NCBI GenBank assembly: GCA_016185705.1
Contig: JACPMZ010000004.1
Location: forward strand, 49,230 to 113,229
Source: Candidatus Woesearchaeota archaeon
GTDB lineage: Archaea > Nanobdellota > Nanobdellia > Woesearchaeales > UBA10216
DNA: 64,000 nt
Direction: 5' to 3'
Positions 9,156 to 17,453 of the stretch are shown in pieces. The first letter of the stretch is position 1. The number at the start of each line of letters is the position of its first letter. Under the pieces are notes generated by a model. That model ran no database searches. It had not been told where the DNA came from and was given only the letters and a program-made list of their open reading frames with translations. A program made the position numbers and the translations under genes.

Positions 9156-9211
9156 TCCCGCTGCTTTTTTCCCTCCCCTTAAATTTTAGGGGAGGGAAAA
9201 AAGCAGCGGGG
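9156..9211. repeat. family A palindromic element, copy b
   Basis: Perfect 22-bp inverted arms (CCCGCTGC, then six T, then CCCTCCCC, and its complement) around the loop ttaaatttta. It lies between two minus-strand epimerase genes. It would form a very stable stem in RNA or single-stranded DNA. No convincing outer arms or target duplication could be found for this copy. Confidence 0.85.
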
Positions 9212-9244
9212 ACGTGCGGAACGAAAATAAAAAATTGCTTATGC

Positions 9245-10228
9245 TTATTTATCGCCCAAATACTCAAACCATTTCTTGGTTGCCTTTGCTATTGTTTTCG
9301 GTTCCCACAGCGGAGCGTTTTTCCAGTAGTCTATGTTGTCCAGCATTATTTTTACGCCTTCTTCAAATGATACTTTTGGCTGCCAGCCAAGCAATTGTTT
9401 TGCCTTGCTTATGTCTGCGTGCGTGCTTTCCGGCTCGCCGGGCCTTTTTGGAATTTTAACTGTGGGGCCTCCTATCAGTTCAGCAAGGTATTTGACTGGC
9501 TGCGGATTTCCTGTGCCTATATTTATTGCTTCTCCCTGAACACTGCTTTCCGCAGCCATTAATGCAGCTTGTGCAGCGTCTGTTACGTATGTAAAATCCC
9601 GCTTCTGCGAGCCATCGCCTATTACTGTCAGCGGCTTTCCGTGCAGTTTCTGCGCAAGGAACACTTTGAACACTGCGCCGTAAGTATTGTTTGTTCTTGC
9701 CCTTGTCCCGTAAACGTTGAAATACCTCAATGCGACAACAGGCATCCTGTACATTTTGCCCCAGAACATTGCGCACTGCTCCCCAAGGTACTTGGTTAAT
9801 GCGTACGGATACATTGGCTTTATCTCTGCTGTTTCCGGAGTTGGATAAATGTCAGGTATTCCGTAGCATGATGAGGATGCAGCGTAAACTATTTTTTTTA
9901 CGTTGTACTTTCTGCATGCTTCCAGCACGTTTACCGTTCCGCTGACGTTTGCCCGGTAGTATTTTTTTGGATGCTCTATGCTGGGCACTATGTCTGCAAG
10001 CGCTGCAAAGTGGAAAACGTAGTCAGCGTCAAAAATGCTTTCATCAAAATCATCTGCCAAATCTGTTTTGTGAAACTTATAATTAGGATTGTCCTTAAAC
10101 ATGTCAACGTTTTCCTGCTGGCCGTTTGACAAGTCATCCACAGCTGCAACCTTAAAGCCTTTGCTCAGAAGCAACTCTACAATGTGGCTGCCTATGAACC
10201 CTGCGCCGCCCGTAACCACTGCTTTCAT
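9245..10228 (-). CDS. NAD-dependent nucleotide-sugar 4-epimerase-like protein, 327 aa
   Basis: Extended SDR resembling UDP-glucose/UDP-N-acetylglucosamine 4-epimerases. VTGGAGFIGSHIVE is the Rossmann motif, AASSSCYG the catalytic Ser region, and YPYALTKYLGEQ the Tyr-x3-Lys. RYFNVYGTRART is the substrate-side motif, and RDFTYVTDAAQA the family's C-terminal motif. A TATA-like ctataag about 27 nt upstream, inside the 3' end of gmhA, suggests a separate leaderless promoter. It probably supplies galacto-configured donors. Confidence 0.85.
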   Translation of the reverse strand: MKAVVTGGAGFIGSHIVELLLSKGFKVAAVDDLSNGQQENVDMFKDNPNYKFHKTDLADDFDESIFDADYVFHFAALADIVPSIEHPKKYYRANVSGTVNVLEACRKYNVKKIVYAASSSCYGIPDIYPTPETAEIKPMYPYALTKYLGEQCAMFWGKMYRMPVVALRYFNVYGTRARTNNTYGAVFKVFLAQKLHGKPLTVIGDGSQKRDFTYVTDAAQAALMAAESSVQGEAINIGTGNPQPVKYLAELIGGPTVKIPKRPGEPESTHADISKAKQLLGWQPKVSFEEGVKIMLDNIDYWKNAPLWEPKTIAKATKKWFEYLGDK

Positions 10229-10255
10229 TTGGTGAAAAGAATTAAGAGTGGTTTC

Positions 10256-10849
10256 TTATAGTTTTTGATTAGCGCTTTCCTTTATCTTCTTATGCAGGTA
10301 ATCAGTAATCAGGTGGTGCAGCATAAGGTGGCAGTCTTCTACCCTGCCGTAGTGGCTGGATTTGACATGAATGTAATGGTCTACCATGTCTTTCAGCTTG
10401 CCGCCGTCAAAACCCAGAAAAGCAAATGTCTTTGCCTTGAATCTTTTGGCCATCTCTATTCCTTTAATCACGTTTGGCGAGTTGCCGCTGCCGGTTATTG
10501 CTATTACGACATCCCCTTCATTAACCAGGTTATTGAGCTGCTGGGAAAATACTTCGTCAAAATGCACGTCATTCGCAAAGGCAGTCATTACAGCTACGTT
10601 GTCTGTCAGTGATATTACGCGGAACCGCTTTTCGCTGGGGTCGTACACTTTCTGCAGCGTTCCCTTGCCCAAATCGCAGGCAAAATGGGATGCAGTGCTC
10701 GCACTTCCGCCATTTCCGAAGATAAAAACCTGCTTGCCGTCTTTCCATGCCTGAAACAGCGCATCCACGACAACCTTAACGTCTTCAGGGTTGATAGAAT
10801 CCATGTCTCTCTTTTTCTGCTCAAAGTAGCTTTTGATGTATTCAACCAT
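10256..10849 (-). CDS. gmhA: SIS-domain phosphoheptose isomerase-like protein (GmhA family), 197 aa
   Basis: GmhA converts sedoheptulose-7-phosphate to D-glycero-D-manno-heptose-7-phosphate. The phosphosugar-binding signature FGNGGSASTASHFACDLGKG, then ITGSGNSPNVIKG and the C-terminal HLMLHHLI are present, and the length fits the family. A TATA box near 10875 places a leaderless start at 10849. A second paralog lies at 20574 in the heptose-kinase operon, so one of the two may use another substrate (for example the related DiaA-like sedoheptulose-binding proteins). Confidence 0.83.
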   Translation of the reverse strand: MVEYIKSYFEQKKRDMDSINPEDVKVVVDALFQAWKDGKQVFIFGNGGSASTASHFACDLGKGTLQKVYDPSEKRFRVISLTDNVAVMTAFANDVHFDEVFSQQLNNLVNEGDVVIAITGSGNSPNVIKGIEMAKRFKAKTFAFLGFDGGKLKDMVDHYIHVKSSHYGRVEDCHLMLHHLITDYLHKKIKESANQKL

Positions 10850-10894
10850 AGCAATTGCAATAAACGCTGTTTTTAAAAATATTTTGATGGGGGC

Positions 10895-11043
10895 GTGTTG
10901 TTAAGTTTTCGGGCGCTGCTAAATATTTTAAGCAAACGATAATACGCAGCAGTAGTAGTAGCGGCTGCGACGGCTGCTGCATCTGCGCTGCTACCACTGC
11001 TGATGCTCAAAGCCAAAACACTGCTGCTTGCAGATTGAACAAC
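10895..11043. repeat. family B repeat, copy 1
   Basis: About 150 bp whose ends closely match 54265-54466: gttgttaagttttcgg, aagcaaacgataatacgcag, then gctaccactgctg and ctcaaagccaaaacactgc. The two ends form imperfect inverted repeats (TGTTGTT...AACAACA; gttttcgg against gccaaaac). It sits just upstream of the promoter of the RPA-like gene. It looks like a small non-autonomous element; no transposase is nearby. Confidence 0.65.
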
Positions 11044-11091
11044 AAGACACAATCAAAAACTATAAATAACTCCGTTTTTTACGCTTATTTG

Positions 11092-12180
11092 ATGATGCAG
11101 CTTTCTTATGAGCAGGTTGTTGGTAAAATAAAGGAAAATTCCGCGCTCAGCAACGAGCAGATTGATAGCAGCATTAATGCTAAGCTTAAGCAGTTTGCAG
11201 GGCTTGTGAGCAGGGAAGGTGCAGCGCACATTCTTGCCAATGAGCTTGGCATCAAGCTTGCAACTCAGGATATTGCCAAGTTAAAGATTAAGGACATCAT
11301 GGTCGGCATGCAGAACCTCGAGGTTTTGACAAAGGTTTTGGCTGTTTTCCCTGTAAGGCAGTTTAATTCCAATGGCAGGCAGGGCCAGGTTGGCTCTGCT
11401 GTTTTGGGCGATGAAACCGGCACTATAAGGGCTGTTTTCTGGAACGAGCAGGCAAACAAGCTGGAATTTTTGAGCAAGGGCGATGTTCTTAAGCTCAAGG
11501 GCGTTTACGTTAAGGAGAACCGCAACAGCACTCTGGAGCTGCATTTTAATAATCGGAGCATGATGGTTGCCAATCCTCCCGGCGAAAGTGTTGAGGCGCA
11601 GGAGTTCAGGCGCGAGAATCCCCGCCGCAGGATTAATGAGATTAAGGATGACGACCGCTTTGTGGAAGTTTATGGCACAGTGACTGACGTGTACGATTTA
11701 AGGTTTTACGAGGTCTGCGGCAGGTGCGGCAAGCGCGCCAAGCCGCAGGATGCCCAGTTTGTCTGCCCTGAGCACGGCGCAGTCAGCGTAAATTATTCTT
11801 ATGTTTTGAACCTTTTCCTTGACGACGGCACTGCTTCTGTAAGAACTGTTTTTTTCCGGCAGAACGCTGAAGCATTCCTTAACAAGACTTCTGAGGAGAT
11901 TCTTGCTTTCCGTGAAGCGCCTGAAGCGTTTGAGCAGCTGAAGAATGATTCTTTGGGCAGGTTTATCCGTATTAACGCTCGCGTTAATAAAAACGAGATG
12001 TTTAACCGCGTTGAGCTTATTGCCAATGAGGTTGAGGATGCCAAGCCAGCAGATGTTCAGCCCGTGCTCAATTCATCCCAGCCCTCTGCTGTTGATGGGC
12101 AGGCAAACGCTGAAAACGCTCAGCAGGCAGCAGTTGAGGAAAACAAAATTGAAGACAGCAGCGAAGAACAATTAAAATGA
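11092..12180 (+). CDS. replication protein A-like single-stranded DNA-binding protein, 362 aa
   Basis: Archaeal RPA-type protein. An N-terminal helical segment is followed by an OB-fold (KIKDIMVGMQNLEVLTKVLAV...GSAVLGDETGTIRAVFW), a linker, and a second OB-like region with a zinc finger (CGRCGKRAKPQDAQFVCPEH). The C-terminal tail is acidic and low-complexity (EENKIEDSSEEQLK). The start at 11092 follows the TATA box at 11061-11068 and fits a leaderless mRNA; the frame is open further upstream but lies in the repeat. It binds ssDNA in replication and repair, like RadA further on. It overlaps the next gene by 4 nt. Confidence 0.88.
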   Translation: MMQLSYEQVVGKIKENSALSNEQIDSSINAKLKQFAGLVSREGAAHILANELGIKLATQDIAKLKIKDIMVGMQNLEVLTKVLAVFPVRQFNSNGRQGQVGSAVLGDETGTIRAVFWNEQANKLEFLSKGDVLKLKGVYVKENRNSTLELHFNNRSMMVANPPGESVEAQEFRRENPRRRINEIKDDDRFVEVYGTVTDVYDLRFYEVCGRCGKRAKPQDAQFVCPEHGAVSVNYSYVLNLFLDDGTASVRTVFFRQNAEAFLNKTSEEILAFREAPEAFEQLKNDSLGRFIRINARVNKNEMFNRVELIANEVEDAKPADVQPVLNSSQPSAVDGQANAENAQQAAVEENKIEDSSEEQLK

Positions 12181-12650
12181 TGTTTGTTTCGCATCTTCTG
12201 TTTGGAATGCTGGCAGGGATTCTTGGATGCAGTTTTTTGAGATGTGATAATGTTGTCGTGTTCGCGTCTGTTTCTGCCTTTGCTTCCATGATTCCTGACC
12301 TTGACCATTTAAACTCAAAAATCAGCAGGAAGCTGCAGCCCTTTGCCGTCATATTGTCGTTGTTCAGGCACCGCGGCTTTGTGCATTCTGTTTTTCCGCC
12401 GCTGGCGCTTTACTTTTTGCTGCTGAGCTTTGACTTTTACATAGCCGCTGCTGTTTTCATCGGCTACCTGTCGCATCTTCTTCTGGATTCGCTGACGGTC
12501 AAAGGAGTCAGATTGCTGTATCCTGTTGTTCCTTTCAGAATATCAGGATTTATTAAAACAAACAGCTTTTCAGAAAAAATTTTGGCAGTTATGCTGCTGG
12601 TGCTTCTGATTATGTATTTGGCAGATATTTTCGCAAATCTTTTCCCTTGA
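12177..12650 (+). CDS. membrane-bound metal-dependent hydrolase (YdjM/DUF457-like), 157 aa
   Basis: About four hydrophobic segments with the family's conserved polar residues: FVSHLLFGMLAG at the N-terminus, MIPDLDHLNS, FRHRGFVHS, and GYLSHLLLDSLT. The His/Asp set suggests a metal site in the membrane. The ATG overlaps the RPA stop (AAATGATG), so it is co-transcribed with the RPA-like gene. Its substrate is not known. Confidence 0.82.
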   Translation: MMFVSHLLFGMLAGILGCSFLRCDNVVVFASVSAFASMIPDLDHLNSKISRKLQPFAVILSLFRHRGFVHSVFPPLALYFLLLSFDFYIAAAVFIGYLSHLLLDSLTVKGVRLLYPVVPFRISGFIKTNSFSEKILAVMLLVLLIMYLADIFANLFP

Positions 12651-12730
12651 GCGCTTGTGTAAATGCCGCAGCGTGCAACTGGCAGATGCAATTCCAAAAC
12701 GCTTAAATATATGCGCTGCTATTTAATACC

Positions 12731-12823
12731 ATGGCTACTATTAAGGAGTTTGTGATAAAATTCTTTTTGGTTCCTGTTATTTTGATTTTAATTATTTTTA
12801 TTCTCAGGTGGCTGTTTTTCTAG
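12731..12823 (+). CDS. small single-span membrane protein, 30 aa
   Basis: Short ORF MATIKEFVIKF followed by a run of about 17 hydrophobic residues and RWLFF. A TATA-like ttaaatata lies about 26 nt before the ATG, the spacing used by the other leaderless genes here. That is the main reason to believe it is expressed. No function can be assigned. Confidence 0.55.
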   Translation: MATIKEFVIKFFLVPVILILIIFILRWLFF

Positions 12824-12886
12824 GCCGTGCAAATGCAAATTTTTAATCTGCTAATGAAAATCTTTAAATAACACCTGATATTCACT

Positions 12887-13060
12887 ATGGTGAAGAAAAT
12901 GGTTTCGTTTTTTACAATACTCAGTTCACTTGGCGTGCTTGTCGGCTTGTTCCTCATCAGCCAGGGCCTGTGGGGCAGCGGCATTGGCGCAACCCTGACT
13001 TTGTTTGTCGGCGTTTTCGTTACTGTCAAGGAAATTCTGGATATGTTTTTTGCCAAGTAG
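12887..13060 (+). CDS. small membrane protein, 57 aa
   Basis: MVKKMVSFFTILSSLG with two hydrophobic segments separated by SQGLWGSGIG, ending in VKEILDMFFAK. A tttaaata box about 24 nt upstream of the ATG supports a leaderless transcript. It follows the 30-aa membrane protein. Function unknown. Confidence 0.6.
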   Translation: MVKKMVSFFTILSSLGVLVGLFLISQGLWGSGIGATLTLFVGVFVTVKEILDMFFAK

Positions 13061-13131
13061 CTGATGGTTAAGGAATTTGTTTGAGCAGTGAGTTTAACGC
13101 ATGTCGCAGCCAATTATGCTGATTTGCAGGA

Positions 13132-14844
13132 TTACTGTGTGATGTTGTACACAAAAAGGCTGTATCCTATTTTATCAATTGCCTCGTAATCCTGCAGCCA
13201 GCTGAAGCAGCTTGTGTTCGGCATGTGCAGCCCGACTAAGTTTGAGGAACTTACTACCACAATCCCTGTTGTTGGGCCGCAGTTGGTGTTATTTGTCTTT
13301 ACGTTTTGGTAAATTGACGGCAGGTCCTCGCGGTTTATGCCGTAGTAGTCCGGCTCTGAGAAGCCGCCGTAGCTGAGCTTTATTCTGTCTATGCCTTTTT
13401 TCTCCATGTAGTTTCTCAGGTGTATCATGTTTTCCCCGCCAAGTTCCGAGTTTGCGCCCGGTATTATCTTGTAGCCGTTTTCAGGGCCCCCTGCCAGCTC
13501 ATTGTAGTATGCGGAGTAGTGGGGGAAAATGGTTAAGGAGGATATCACGTATGAGATGCTTAGCAGCAGCAATACCGCTGCTGCGATTCTGCTGCGCACC
13601 TTCACGGCTTTGCTGACAAAAACAAAAAGGAACGGCAGTGCTGGAAGTACATACCTTATCCCGTTCTCAATGCGTATGAGGAACATAAAGAACAGAATAA
13701 TTGAGAGAAATGGCAGGATGAGTGCAAGCTCGTCTGTAATGGCTGCCCTTGTTTTCCTGAAAAACACCAGTGAAGCGGCAAATGCCGCGAGGATTAGCAG
13801 GTGCAGCTTAATGAGCAGCGTCAAGGGGTAGTAATACCACACCCCTGTGCTGAATTTTCCCAGCACGTAAAACATTGACGTGGCTCCGAATGATATTGCC
13901 GGTATGCTGAACATGTCCTTAAGCAATGGATACGGCAGCATGGCTGGGATTTTGTCCATTGTAAACCTTGCAATTCCCTGCAGCGGTTCAGGGGCTAAAC
14001 GGCTTAGCTCCCCGGAATTGTATCTTGCCTTGTCTATGTAAAGCCCCGGGTCGTCCTTTAGGCTCTTGCCGAGCGGCGTGAACGTTCCGTTAAACCCGTA
14101 AACTGCATTCATGAACAAATAGCCGATGAACATTATTGCGATAAAGCCGGCAGCAAGCTTTTTCATCTTCAGCTTTTTTTTACTCTCATAATAGTAGCTG
14201 ATTCCGAGAATCGCAAAAACAGGTACGAGAATGAATGCGACAAACCTCGTGGATATTGCCGCAGCGAAAAAAAGCCCTGCAAGCGCAACCCTCTGCTTCG
14301 TTGTTTTCCTGAGCATTCTCCAGTAAAAGTATACTGCGAGGAAAATGAAGACTGCCGAGGCCATGTCGGTTGTGACTGCGCCTGCCAGCGACAGCACTGC
14401 CGGGCTGAACGCGTAAAGGAACAGAGCAAAAAGCCCTGCGTTTACGCCATACAGCTCCTTGGCGAATTTGAAAACGAAAACCGCGAGGATTATTGAAAGA
14501 AGCATTATTGGAATGCCTGCCAGCAAAACAATCCTGTCTGCGTCATTTCCTGAATGGAAGAGAATCCTGCTGGAAAGCGGCTGTATGTCGTTTTTCAGCG
14601 CAAGCTCCTCATGGTCTTCAGGCAGGTTTATCCTTTCAGGCGCGAGGAAGGGTATTGTCATGAGGTGCACAAGCGGAGGGTGGCCCTGGACGAGGAAGTT
14701 TCCTGTTTTCAGCAGGTAGTAGCCCCTTGTCGCATGCCCCGGCTCGTCAGCAGTGACTGATTTGTCCTGTATGCTTAAAAACAGTTGAATCGCGAAAGCA
14801 GCTATGAGAATAAAGAATATCGTAGCTGCCAGGCGCTTATCCAT
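13132..14844 (-). CDS. polytopic GT-C-like (PMT-family) glycosyltransferase, 570 aa
   Basis: After the first membrane helix the catalytic-type motif TADEPGHATRGYYLL (about residues 34-48) and the second-loop pattern QGHPPLVHL are typical of the PMT/ArnT superfamily. About ten further hydrophobic segments follow, and the C-terminal part is soluble. It probably transfers a sugar from a polyprenyl/dolichyl phosphate on the outer face. A TATA box (14868-14876) 27 nt upstream gives a leaderless start; the gene is divergent from the methyltransferase at 14929. Confidence 0.85.
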   Translation of the reverse strand: MDKRLAATIFFILIAAFAIQLFLSIQDKSVTADEPGHATRGYYLLKTGNFLVQGHPPLVHLMTIPFLAPERINLPEDHEELALKNDIQPLSSRILFHSGNDADRIVLLAGIPIMLLSIILAVFVFKFAKELYGVNAGLFALFLYAFSPAVLSLAGAVTTDMASAVFIFLAVYFYWRMLRKTTKQRVALAGLFFAAAISTRFVAFILVPVFAILGISYYYESKKKLKMKKLAAGFIAIMFIGYLFMNAVYGFNGTFTPLGKSLKDDPGLYIDKARYNSGELSRLAPEPLQGIARFTMDKIPAMLPYPLLKDMFSIPAISFGATSMFYVLGKFSTGVWYYYPLTLLIKLHLLILAAFAASLVFFRKTRAAITDELALILPFLSIILFFMFLIRIENGIRYVLPALPFLFVFVSKAVKVRSRIAAAVLLLLSISYVISSLTIFPHYSAYYNELAGGPENGYKIIPGANSELGGENMIHLRNYMEKKGIDRIKLSYGGFSEPDYYGINREDLPSIYQNVKTNNTNCGPTTGIVVVSSSNLVGLHMPNTSCFSWLQDYEAIDKIGYSLFVYNITQ

Positions 14845-14905
14845 GATTAAGGCAAATCCCGTTTTTTTTATATATTTTTGGGAAACTTTTTATATAGTTC
14901 ATTAC

Positions 14906-14925
14906 CCCACAAAAATTGTGTGGGT
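14906..14925. promoter_or_regulatory. inverted repeat just upstream of the methyltransferase start
   Basis: CCCCACA and TGTGGG arms separated by seven bases end 3 nt before the ATG at 14929, downstream of the TATA box at about 14890. It could be an operator or a 5' hairpin controlling the following gene. The position is suggestive; there is no other support. Confidence 0.35.
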
Positions 14926-14928
14926 TAC

Positions 14929-15768
14929 ATGACTGAAAATATTCCTTGCATTCTTTGCGGCGCATCCGATTCGGATGTTCTTAAGCGCCTTTCGGCTAAA
15001 AATCAAACAATTCTGCTGAGGAAATGCAGGCAGGACGGTTTGGTTTATCTTAGTCCCAGGCTTGATGCTAAAGCTCAAAAAGCAGTTTACGAGGAGGATG
15101 CTCTCCGCAACCTTGCTTATTACAAAGACACGTTTGACGAGGATGTTAAAACTTTCATTCCCCGTCTGGAACTTGTTGAAAAATTTGGCAAGCCATCTTC
15201 AGTATTGGATATTGGAAGTTCAGTTGGCACTTTTTTGTATTGCTGTTCTGGGCGAGGCATCAGTAAGTTGGTGGGGGTTGAATTCAATAAGTCAAGCAGA
15301 GCTTACGCTAAAAGCCGCTTTGGCTTGAATACGATGAGCGCTTTGCCTAAGAAAGGTAAATTTGACCTGATAAATTTGTCGGATGTTATTGAGCATATGC
15401 AGAACCCTGTGGAGGAGCTAAAAAATTTGAGGAAATTTATGCATAAGGGCAGCTTGTTGCTTATTTCCACCCCTGATTATGACAATGTAATTGCCAGGTT
15501 GACACAAGTAAAGCCTGAAGAGCATTTATTCTATTTTACCAAGCAAACCTTGCATCAAGCTCTCCAAAAGACTGGTTTCAAAGTGCTTTACCTCCGCAAC
15601 ACATCCCGCATTCATACTATCAAGAATTTGTTCGGAGCCAGTACAGCCAAAAACAAGCTGTTCCTTTTTGCGTTAAAAGCAATATCCTTTTTGCGGCTTG
15701 AAAAGCTTTTTGAAGCTGCTTTCATTAACAGAACAAACAGCGACCTGCTTGCGATTGCCAAACCGTAA
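14929..15768 (+). CDS. SAM-dependent methyltransferase with N-terminal Cys motif, 279 aa
   Basis: MTENIPCILCGASDSDVL gives a CxxC near the N-terminus, as in zinc-ribbon glycan methyltransferases. The methyltransferase core is SVLDIGSSVGTFLYCC (motif I) with FDLINLSDVIEHMQNP (motif IV) and the YFTKQTLHQALQKTGF tail of the Methyltransf_23 type. The protein at 60487 has the same plan (YFTRTTIDKMLQKTGF). I used the ATG at 14929 because it follows the TATA box and keeps the Cys motif at the N-terminus. Probably modifies a glycan residue. Confidence 0.83.
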   Translation: MTENIPCILCGASDSDVLKRLSAKNQTILLRKCRQDGLVYLSPRLDAKAQKAVYEEDALRNLAYYKDTFDEDVKTFIPRLELVEKFGKPSSVLDIGSSVGTFLYCCSGRGISKLVGVEFNKSSRAYAKSRFGLNTMSALPKKGKFDLINLSDVIEHMQNPVEELKNLRKFMHKGSLLLISTPDYDNVIARLTQVKPEEHLFYFTKQTLHQALQKTGFKVLYLRNTSRIHTIKNLFGASTAKNKLFLFALKAISFLRLEKLFEAAFINRTNSDLLAIAKP

Positions 15769-15807
15769 AAAAGTTTTTAAGCAAACAGCCAAGCCCTTCT
15801 GCTGACT

Positions 15808-16503
15808 ATGGGAGTGGATTTAAGCATTGTTATTCCGACGTATAACGAGGAACGCCGAATACTGAAAACGTTGCGCGCCTACGCATCATTCTTCGATAAA
15901 AAGCTAAAGTGCGAATACATTGTTGCCGACCAGTCAGGGGACAGTACCCGGGAAGTTGTCAGGAATTTCATGAAAAAGCACAAAAATGTTCATCTTCTTG
16001 CTTTGCCTGGCCGAGGAAAAGGGGGGGCTGTGATGGAAGCGTTTAAAGTCGCTAAGGGCAGCATGATTGGTTTTACCGATGCTGACAGTGCCACTTCTCC
16101 TGAGGAATATTTCAAACTGCTCCGAAGCATGGAAGGATATGATGCGGTAATCGGTTCTCGGGGCTTGAGCCGCTCTAATGTTCTTCAGTACAACCAGTCT
16201 GTTTTCAGGAGATTTGGGAGCTTTGTGCTGGGAACTTTGTTTGTCAGGGTTATGTTTGGCTTAAGCATTAAGGACACTCAGTGCGGCGCAAAGATTTTCA
16301 GGGCAGAGAATCTGGTGCGCGTTATTCCCAAAATGAGGATTCGCAACTCCATATTTGATGTTGAGCTGTTGTGGAGGTTCAATAAGGTAGGCAGGATTAA
16401 GGAGCTGCCAATCAGGTGGGTTGACGGCGCTTACAGCAACTTTCGGTGGTATGAGATAATCCCTGAGCTTGTTTGGCTGCTGCGCGTGAGGTTTGGCGTA
16501 TGA
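15808..16503 (+). CDS. GT2 glycosyltransferase, dolichyl-phosphate glucosyl/mannosyltransferase-like, 231 aa
   Basis: GT-A fold: LSIVIPTYNEE at the N-terminus, RGKGGAVMEAF, and FTDADSATSP as the DxD metal motif. NSIFDVELLWRF is characteristic of dolichyl-phosphate glucosyltransferases. It would charge a polyprenyl phosphate for the GT-C enzymes. A TATA box near 15778 places the leaderless start at 15808. It is the first gene of an overlapping run with the epimerase, the HddC-like and the GmhB-like genes (15808-18656). Confidence 0.87.
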   Translation: MGVDLSIVIPTYNEERRILKTLRAYASFFDKKLKCEYIVADQSGDSTREVVRNFMKKHKNVHLLALPGRGKGGAVMEAFKVAKGSMIGFTDADSATSPEEYFKLLRSMEGYDAVIGSRGLSRSNVLQYNQSVFRRFGSFVLGTLFVRVMFGLSIKDTQCGAKIFRAENLVRVIPKMRIRNSIFDVELLWRFNKVGRIKELPIRWVDGAYSNFRWYEIIPELVWLLRVRFGV

Positions 16504-17453
16504 AAAAAGTTTTGGTTACCGGAGGCGCAGGATTCATTGGCAGCCATGTTGTTGATAAGCTTGTTTCTTTAGGCAAAGAGGTAGTAGTTTATGACAACTT
16601 GTCAACAGGCCACAGCGACTATCTTGCGAATTCAGCTGATAAAATTAAGTTTGTCAAAGCAGACATTTTGGACAAATCAGCTTTGGCAAAGAGCATGGAG
16701 GAGGTAGATTTTGTTTTCCACATGGCTGCGCACGCTGATGTCAAAAACAATTTGAATGAGCCGGAAAAATTGTTGCAGCAGAATACTGTTGGAACAAGCA
16801 ACGTTCTTGAGGCAATGCGCATGAATGATGTTAAGGGCATTGCTTTTCCGTCAACAGGCAGCGTTTACGGCGAACCCGATATCCATCCTACGCCGGCAGA
16901 TGCTCCTTTTCCTGTTCAGACTTCCATGTACGGCGCTTCAAAGCTGGCTGGCGAAGGGCTTCTGCAGGCCTACGCTGCCGGCTATGGCGTGCAGGTTTTC
17001 ATTTTCAGGTTTGTTTCAACCATGGGTGAGCGCTACTCGCACGGCTGCGTTTTTGATTTCTTCAAAAAGCTAAAGGAAAATCCCGTGCAGCTTGAAATTC
17101 TTGGCGATGGAAGGCAAAAAAAGTCTTATTTGTATGTTAAGGATATTGTTGACGCAATGTTCACTGCCATAGAAAAATCAAATAACAGCATTAACATTTT
17201 TAACCTTGGCCATGACGATTATGTTGAAGTTACTCCCATCGCTGAGATTGTCTGCAGCGAGCTCGGATTGAGCAGCGTCAAGTTCATTTACACAGGCGGC
17301 AGCCGCGGCTGGGTTGGCGACAGCCCGTTCATCCATCTGGATAACTCTGCAATAAAATCCTTGGGCTGGCAGCCTTCGCTTTCAATTCCTGAAGCCATAA
17401 AAAAAACTGTTGGCTGGCTTAAGGAAAACGGGTGGGTGATTAAGGGAAGATGA
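16500..17453 (+). CDS. NAD-dependent epimerase/dehydratase (extended SDR), 317 aa
   Basis: VTGGAGFIGSHVVDKL is the Rossmann motif, PSTGSVYGEPD the catalytic Ser region and SMYGASKLAGEG the Tyr-x3-Lys. It overlaps the GT2 gene by 4 nt (ATGA) and the nucleotidyltransferase gene by 4 nt. In an operon with heptose genes it may epimerise the activated heptose or hexose product; that is an inference from position only. Confidence 0.87.
   Translation: MKKVLVTGGAGFIGSHVVDKLVSLGKEVVVYDNLSTGHSDYLANSADKIKFVKADILDKSALAKSMEEVDFVFHMAAHADVKNNLNEPEKLLQQNTVGTSNVLEAMRMNDVKGIAFPSTGSVYGEPDIHPTPADAPFPVQTSMYGASKLAGEGLLQAYAAGYGVQVFIFRFVSTMGERYSHGCVFDFFKKLKENPVQLEILGDGRQKKSYLYVKDIVDAMFTAIEKSNNSINIFNLGHDDYVEVTPIAEIVCSELGLSSVKFIYTGGSRGWVGDSPFIHLDNSAIKSLGWQPSLSIPEAIKKTVGWLKENGWVIKGR

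Noticed and set aside
9156..9211. Family A stems as ordinary transcription terminators
   Set aside because: Some lie between divergent genes or upstream of promoters, and several are flanked by target duplications. A terminator effect is possible but is not their origin.
9115..9267. N-terminal extension of the epimerase through the palindrome (FFPPLKFKGREKSS)
   Set aside because: It translates a family A element and places the Rossmann motif more than 50 residues in; family members begin next to the motif.
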